Source: Chlorophyllum brunneum
Taxonomy: Eukaryota; Basidiomycota; Agaricomycetes; Agaricales; Agaricaceae
Assembly: GCA_963576785.1 (NCBI GenBank)
Contig: OY756146.1
Coordinates: forward strand, 496,001 to 560,000
Direction: 5' to 3'
Length of the DNA: 64,000 bases
Shown here: piece by piece, positions 59,868-64,000 of the stretch
Layout: every line of letters starts with the position of its first letter
How positions within the stretch are numbered: position 1 is the first letter of the stretch
The notes under the pieces: generated by a model
What the model saw: the letters and a program-made list of their open reading frames with translations, nothing else
What the model was told of the DNA's origin: nothing
Databases searched by the model: none
Made by a program: the position numbers and the translations under genes

Positions 59868-61442
59868 TTAGATGGTGTACTGGGATGTTGGGCGCAACGG
59901 AAGTCCACACTGATCAGGATAGATAGGTGAGTCATAGTTTGTACCGGCAGAATAAGAAAAACGGACTTTAGTATAGATGGTATCAATCGTGCGCATGCAG
60001 TTGATTGAATCCTCAGCAGACCGCCACGCTTGCGGCGTACGCCCGCGCACCTTGTCCACGAATGCTTCCAACTGGTACCGGTACCTACAGTATTGTAAGA
60101 ACAAATAAGTGACCGCAGCAACAACATACACCAAGCAATCGCACTTACGCAGACCACCATTCTTCACCTTTCCCGTTTTCTGGTTTGTAGGCCTTCTCCG
60201 TACGAGCTGTACCATTCTTCGGGATGACTCTGATCGTATGCCAAGCATGAGGAAGCACATAATTGCTTATCTCGACCGCACCCTCTTCACATTCAACACG
60301 GAGAATCATTTTGATCCATTGCGGGAACAGCCCAAACGGACCCCACCCGTCCATAGCAGAGTCAGTGATAATCACCGCTGGCAGATCACCAAAGTGCATG
60401 TGAGTTTCGATTCGTCGGTCGATGTTTTCCAAACGACAGATCACTTCTGCACTTTCTACTTCTGCTTCTGCGGATGCGAGATAGCGCATGCAGTTGATTG
60501 GGTAGGCTGCGCGACGCAGTTGGTTTTAGTGGAGCATTCCGAGAAGAAGAGGTTGAATGACTTACGCCCCATGTCCATGAGGGCGCCTCCGCCAAGGCTA
60601 TAATTGAAACGTATGTCATTCTTCTCGAAGAATATGCTGCTCCATACGGCGAGATTCGTGTGCATTGAGACCATCTTGCCAAGCGAGCCCCCATCAATAA
60701 TGGCCTTGACTCTTTGGATAGCGGGATGAAATCTGGCATATGGTCATGCGTGTCAGCAGAGAATCGTAACGTGGACATTTATGCCACAAGTGGCATCGAT
60801 GGAGAGATGCGCCGTCACTTACCTGACCTGCCATGCCTCAAGAAGGACCAAATTTTTCTCCTTCGCAAAGTCGAACATCTTCTTCGTTTCTTCTTCATTG
60901 TCAGCGACGGGCTTCTCGCAAAGAACGTGTTTGCCCGCTTGGAGTGCTTTCATAGTCCACTCAAAGTGGAGGCTGTTCGGTAACTGAAATGACGCATAAG
61001 AAGTAGATAGGACAGAATACTGTGAATGCATACACCAATGTAGACAGCATCGACATCCGCATCGTCGAGGAGGTCTACGAGTCACGTCAGATTCAACTTA
61101 TATTAATGTAACACGGGTCAGGGTCGACGAACCCTGGTATGCATTAGAACCACCATATGACTTTGCGATATTCCACTGTTTTGCAAATTCGTCCGCACGC
61201 TGTTGACTTCGCGCCGCAATTGCAATAACCTCGACGTCCTCATGGCACCACGTCGGCTTGACTATGGAGTCAGGGGCAATGCGGGCCGCGCTGATGATAC
61301 CGAACCGAAGAGGATTCGACGTTTTAGCCACGTGCGGTGGGTTGTTTCCCTTTGTGTCGAAGGCTTTCAGTTGGACACACAAAAGGAGAAACCGCAATAC
61401 ATGCCTTATTGATACGTCTAATGGCAGAGATGAGAGAGAACA
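59868..61442 (-). CDS. Gfo/Idh/MocA oxidoreductase (D-xylose or dihydrodiol dehydrogenase-like)
   Basis: NADP-dependent dehydrogenase of the GFO/IDH/MOCA family; fungal members with this pattern are called D-xylose 1-dehydrogenase or dimeric dihydrodiol dehydrogenase. Eight exons: 61404-61442, 61133-61349, 61034-61074, 60823-60983, 60566-60732, 60149-60506, 59967-60084 and 59868-59909, giving 380 residues. Rossmann start PLRFGIISAARIAP, AVYIGLPNSLHFEW, the catalytic Lys in CEKPVADN, WQVRFHPAIQ, GGGALMDMG and the final GLPLRPTSQYTI. The first intron is uncertain: a GC donor (AAG, then GCATGT) with acceptor at 61350 keeps frame and typical length, while a GT donor six bases later would give a 37-bp intron. 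Divergent from an MFS transporter with 378 bp between starts. Confidence 0.9.
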
Positions 61443-61820
61443 TGGTCGTAGTGGAGGTGTGGAGTGTAGAGACACAGGTATGAATTGGCTATGAATTGGC
61501 TGTGGTTGGTGTCTGATTGGGCTGATATTTTCTGAAACTTTCCCAGACTGATGGACCTAGAGGTGGGTTCTCATGGTGCGTAGCTAGCTCACACGTATCC
61601 ATTCCATCGAAGTCCGGCTTGAGGCTGTGAGCGGTAAATTACCTCAACGACACGGCAGTTCTTAGATCAACCGATCACAGCGCGCATTTGGTCACGGCAA
61701 ATCATGGTCGAAGCATGTACTATAGTAGTAGCTCTATTTCTGAGTTACTAATATCTACTGCGCCTCACATCGGACGATGCTGACACCCTCACGAACTCCG
61801 TCGTCACGCACCCACTTACC
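61443..61820. promoter_or_regulatory. Divergent promoter region (oxidoreductase / MFS transporter)
   Basis: 378 bp between start codons on opposite strands. It contains a direct repeat TATGAATTGGCTATGAATTGGCTG at about 61478-61502 and no clear TATA box on either side. Co-regulation is possible but not shown. Confidence 0.5.
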
Positions 61821-63797
61821 ATGGACGACAACACCAGAGTGGAACTTGCGCCCTCTCCAACGATCTCAGCGGCCCGACGATGGTTTCTACTCTTCCTCTT
61901 CTGCATAGCGCAATTCTTGGAAGTGTTCAACAGTTCTGCCATATTCATTGCTCTACCAGCTGCAGTATCAGCTCTACATATGACAGTGCAGGAGGGCGCA
62001 TGGCTCATCGCGTCTTACCAACTTACCTTTGCTTCATTCCTCCTCGTAGTGAGTATGGTCACCCTGAATCATTCCGAAAACCCGCTTACGCTACCCGAAG
62101 AGCGGTCGAGTTAGTGATGTTTATAATCCAAGTACGTACCGGGCTCTCTCACCTAAAATTTATTAATTCGATGATGCAGAATATGTATTCCTCGTGGGGT
62201 GCTTCTCTTTCGGGTGCCTTTCCCTTGGATCCGGGTTTTGCAAAAATACTATCGGCCTTCTCGTAGTAAGGGCATTTACTGGCCTTGGTATGTTCAGACT
62301 TTAGAAGATGCAAATATTTCCTCATCTCAGAGCAACAGCTGCGTCCACCACGATACCGTCTGCCCTTCATTTAATTGTCAATATGTTCACTTCACCGCAA
62401 GAACAAGCTCAGGCCGTCGCTGTATTCGGAGCAATGGCAGCGATCGGAAACGGCAAGTGCCACCCACTGTTCTACTCTTTCCGAAACATCCGTGGAGTTA
62501 ACTTGTTTCTCCAGTGCTCGGTTTGATTCTGGGCGCCATTCTGGTTCAATTCGCGACGTGGAGATGGGTATTTTGGATAGGTGGTGTCGTTGGTATACCT
62601 GTCTCCTTACTGTGCGTCTTTGTTATCCCAAATCGTGTGGGAGGCGAGCACAGAGAGAAACCGAAGAACATCGATCTACTAGGGTTTGGCCTTGTGACAA
62701 GTCAGTTCGGATTGTTTTCCTATACTTCGGTAAACCTTAATCCAGCAAACAGGTGCACTTTTGCTGCTCATATTTGGAGTGACATCAGGATCCAGCTTAG
62801 GGTGGAATACCCCTAGCTTCATCGCACCCTTCGTCATCTCCATTCTACTCCTTGCAATCTTCCTCCTGTGGGAACGCTCTATTTCACCCGAACGTGCTGC
62901 ACTGTAAGCTCCCTTTATCTTATCTATATACCATCTCTAATACCGTTCCATTTACAGGCCTCCTAAAACCTGGTTCTATCCAAATTTCGCAGTCATCATC
63001 TCAGTCTCTCTGATACCATTCTTCTGGTTCGCCAACGTCTTCTACACATTTTCAACCACATGGCAAGTGGAGTTCCACTGGAGCGCCATCATATCCGCTG
63101 TGCACTTGTACGTCCATCTTCATCTCAAATCACTCCACAACACACAACAAACCAATATTTATACATAGCCTACCTCTCGGAATTCTAATCACACTCGTAA
63201 TTCCATTCGCGAGTCGTCTCCCAGACCATGTATCGACAAAGTGGGTGGTGCTCGCAGGAGATGTACTGCTCATCGGCGCGACTGCGCTACTCGCATGCTC
63301 ACATACCTCACGAGACTACTGGCGCCTCACCTTCCCCGCATTCATCATAGGGACTATCGGAGGCACACTCGTCTTTTCCAGTACTAAGTACGTAACTCAG
63401 TCGTAAAATGCAGCCACCAAATTCTTGAGCTAACTCGTCGCTCTGCAGCATCACGATCTTCCGGGTGACGCCGCCGGAAATGGCAGGTACAGTGGGCGCG
63501 ATATATAACGCCGGTTTACAACTATCAACAGCCATCGGTATACCAATTGTCACCGCCATCCAAGTAGGCGTCAATAACGGTCGAACGGACACGTTCAAAG
63601 GCCGCTCGGCCGGCTTCTGGTATATACTGGCATTAGTGGGCGTACAAGCGCTCACTGTGCTAATATTTTATAAAAACCGAGGAAAGGGAGAAGGGAGATC
63701 GGAGGGGCAAAAAGAGTCTAGAGATACAGAAAATGGGGGCTCTCTTCATTCTCACCCGGAGAAGCCTGCCGATGGCAGTGCTAGTGCGGTTGTATGA
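61821..63797 (+). CDS. MFS transporter, DHA2-like (14 helices)
   Basis: Proton-coupled major-facilitator exporter or uptake protein of the plasma membrane. Nine exons: 61821-62048, 62101-62131, 62180-62287, 62333-62452, 62515-62700, 62753-62903, 62958-63107, 63169-63387 and 63449-63797, giving 513 residues. TM1 QFLEVFNSSAIFIALPAA, the loop 2-3 motif SGRVSDVY, a TIPSALHLI helix, and motif-C-like VLGLILGAILVQFATWRWVFWI, as in DHA2 drug:H+ antiporters. C-terminus hydrophilic. The intron at 62453-62514 has a GC donor (GCAAGT), required to join AAIGN to VLGLI. The acceptor of exon 4 (62333) is ambiguous by a few bases. Substrate unknown; the divergent oxidoreductase suggests a shared small-molecule pathway. 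Confidence 0.9.
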
Positions 63798-64000
63798 AGC
63801 AAGAGGCCTGATATGGACTACCACTCCTTTGGCATCGTATAATATTACCATACCAAACTTGTCATGAACTCTGGTCAAGGGTACACTACAGTGACAAACT
63901 TAGAGCTGCTAAAACCAGTAACGGGAGCGACCGAGCCCTACGAACGGGCTCGGTTTATAGCATGGATTGTTGGAAGCTTTGGAATGCGTAGTTCGATGAT
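63798..64000. other. Window end, 3' flank of the MFS gene
   Basis: About 200 bp after the transporter stop. GAGCCCGTTCGTAGGGCTCGGT-like inverted sequence near 63931-63952 could form a hairpin; no gene is visible before the window ends. Confidence 0.35.

Overview
The window is nuclear DNA of a filamentous basidiomycete, most likely an agaricomycete. The evidence is many short introns (about 45-70 bp, GT-AG with a few GC-AG), compact single-copy genes, a lineage-type family of polytopic membrane proteins, and AT-rich transposon-relic islands whose mutations are almost all C-to-T or G-to-A. All coordinates and exon joins below were read by eye; every spliced model closes in frame, but no database search was run.

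Layout. 1-7 kb: decayed sequence with a 0.49 kb tandem duplication, then two intact tandem copies (A, B) of a seven-helix-like membrane protein family. 7.97-10.8 kb: SmD1 (spliceosome) and a carotenoid cleavage oxygenase. 10.8-13.6 kb: an AT-rich relic island. 13.6-14.7 kb: a secreted GH25 lysozyme with eight exons. 17-26.5 kb: four more copies of the membrane family (C broken by frameshifts, D intact, E apparently rescued by an upstream start, F a truncated inverted fragment). F is fused to a degenerate duplicate of the 3' half of the neighbouring TUP1 gene.

27.9-40.2 kb is a minus-strand run of conserved genes: TUP1 co-repressor, an L-fuconate dehydratase-type enolase-superfamily enzyme, a Fus3/Kss1-type MAP kinase, ribokinase and a CCCH zinc-finger protein. 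42.3-50.9 kb (plus) holds two paralogous ferric reductases with identical intron maps, then eIF2-alpha. Three exact ATCWGATAA boxes (iron-GATA type) lie upstream of the first reductase only. 51.6-55.7 kb: a CsbD-like/Hmp1-type small protein, TSR3 (18S rRNA acp transferase) divergent from mitochondrial ribosomal protein mL41, and an SDR oxidoreductase. 56-59.8 kb: an AT-rich island with a complete but dead Tc1/mariner element (long inverted repeats, transposase with 11 stops and no frameshift). 59.9-63.8 kb: a Gfo/Idh/MocA oxidoreductase divergent from a DHA2-type MFS transporter.

Functionally the window is mostly housekeeping (splicing, translation, ribosome biogenesis, MAPK signalling, global repression), plus iron reduction and sugar or small-molecule metabolism. 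The least ordinary part is 16.9-30.5 kb, where the membrane-protein family shows birth and death and a chimeric junction with a TUP1 duplicate. I did not find a convincing wholly new multi-gene system.
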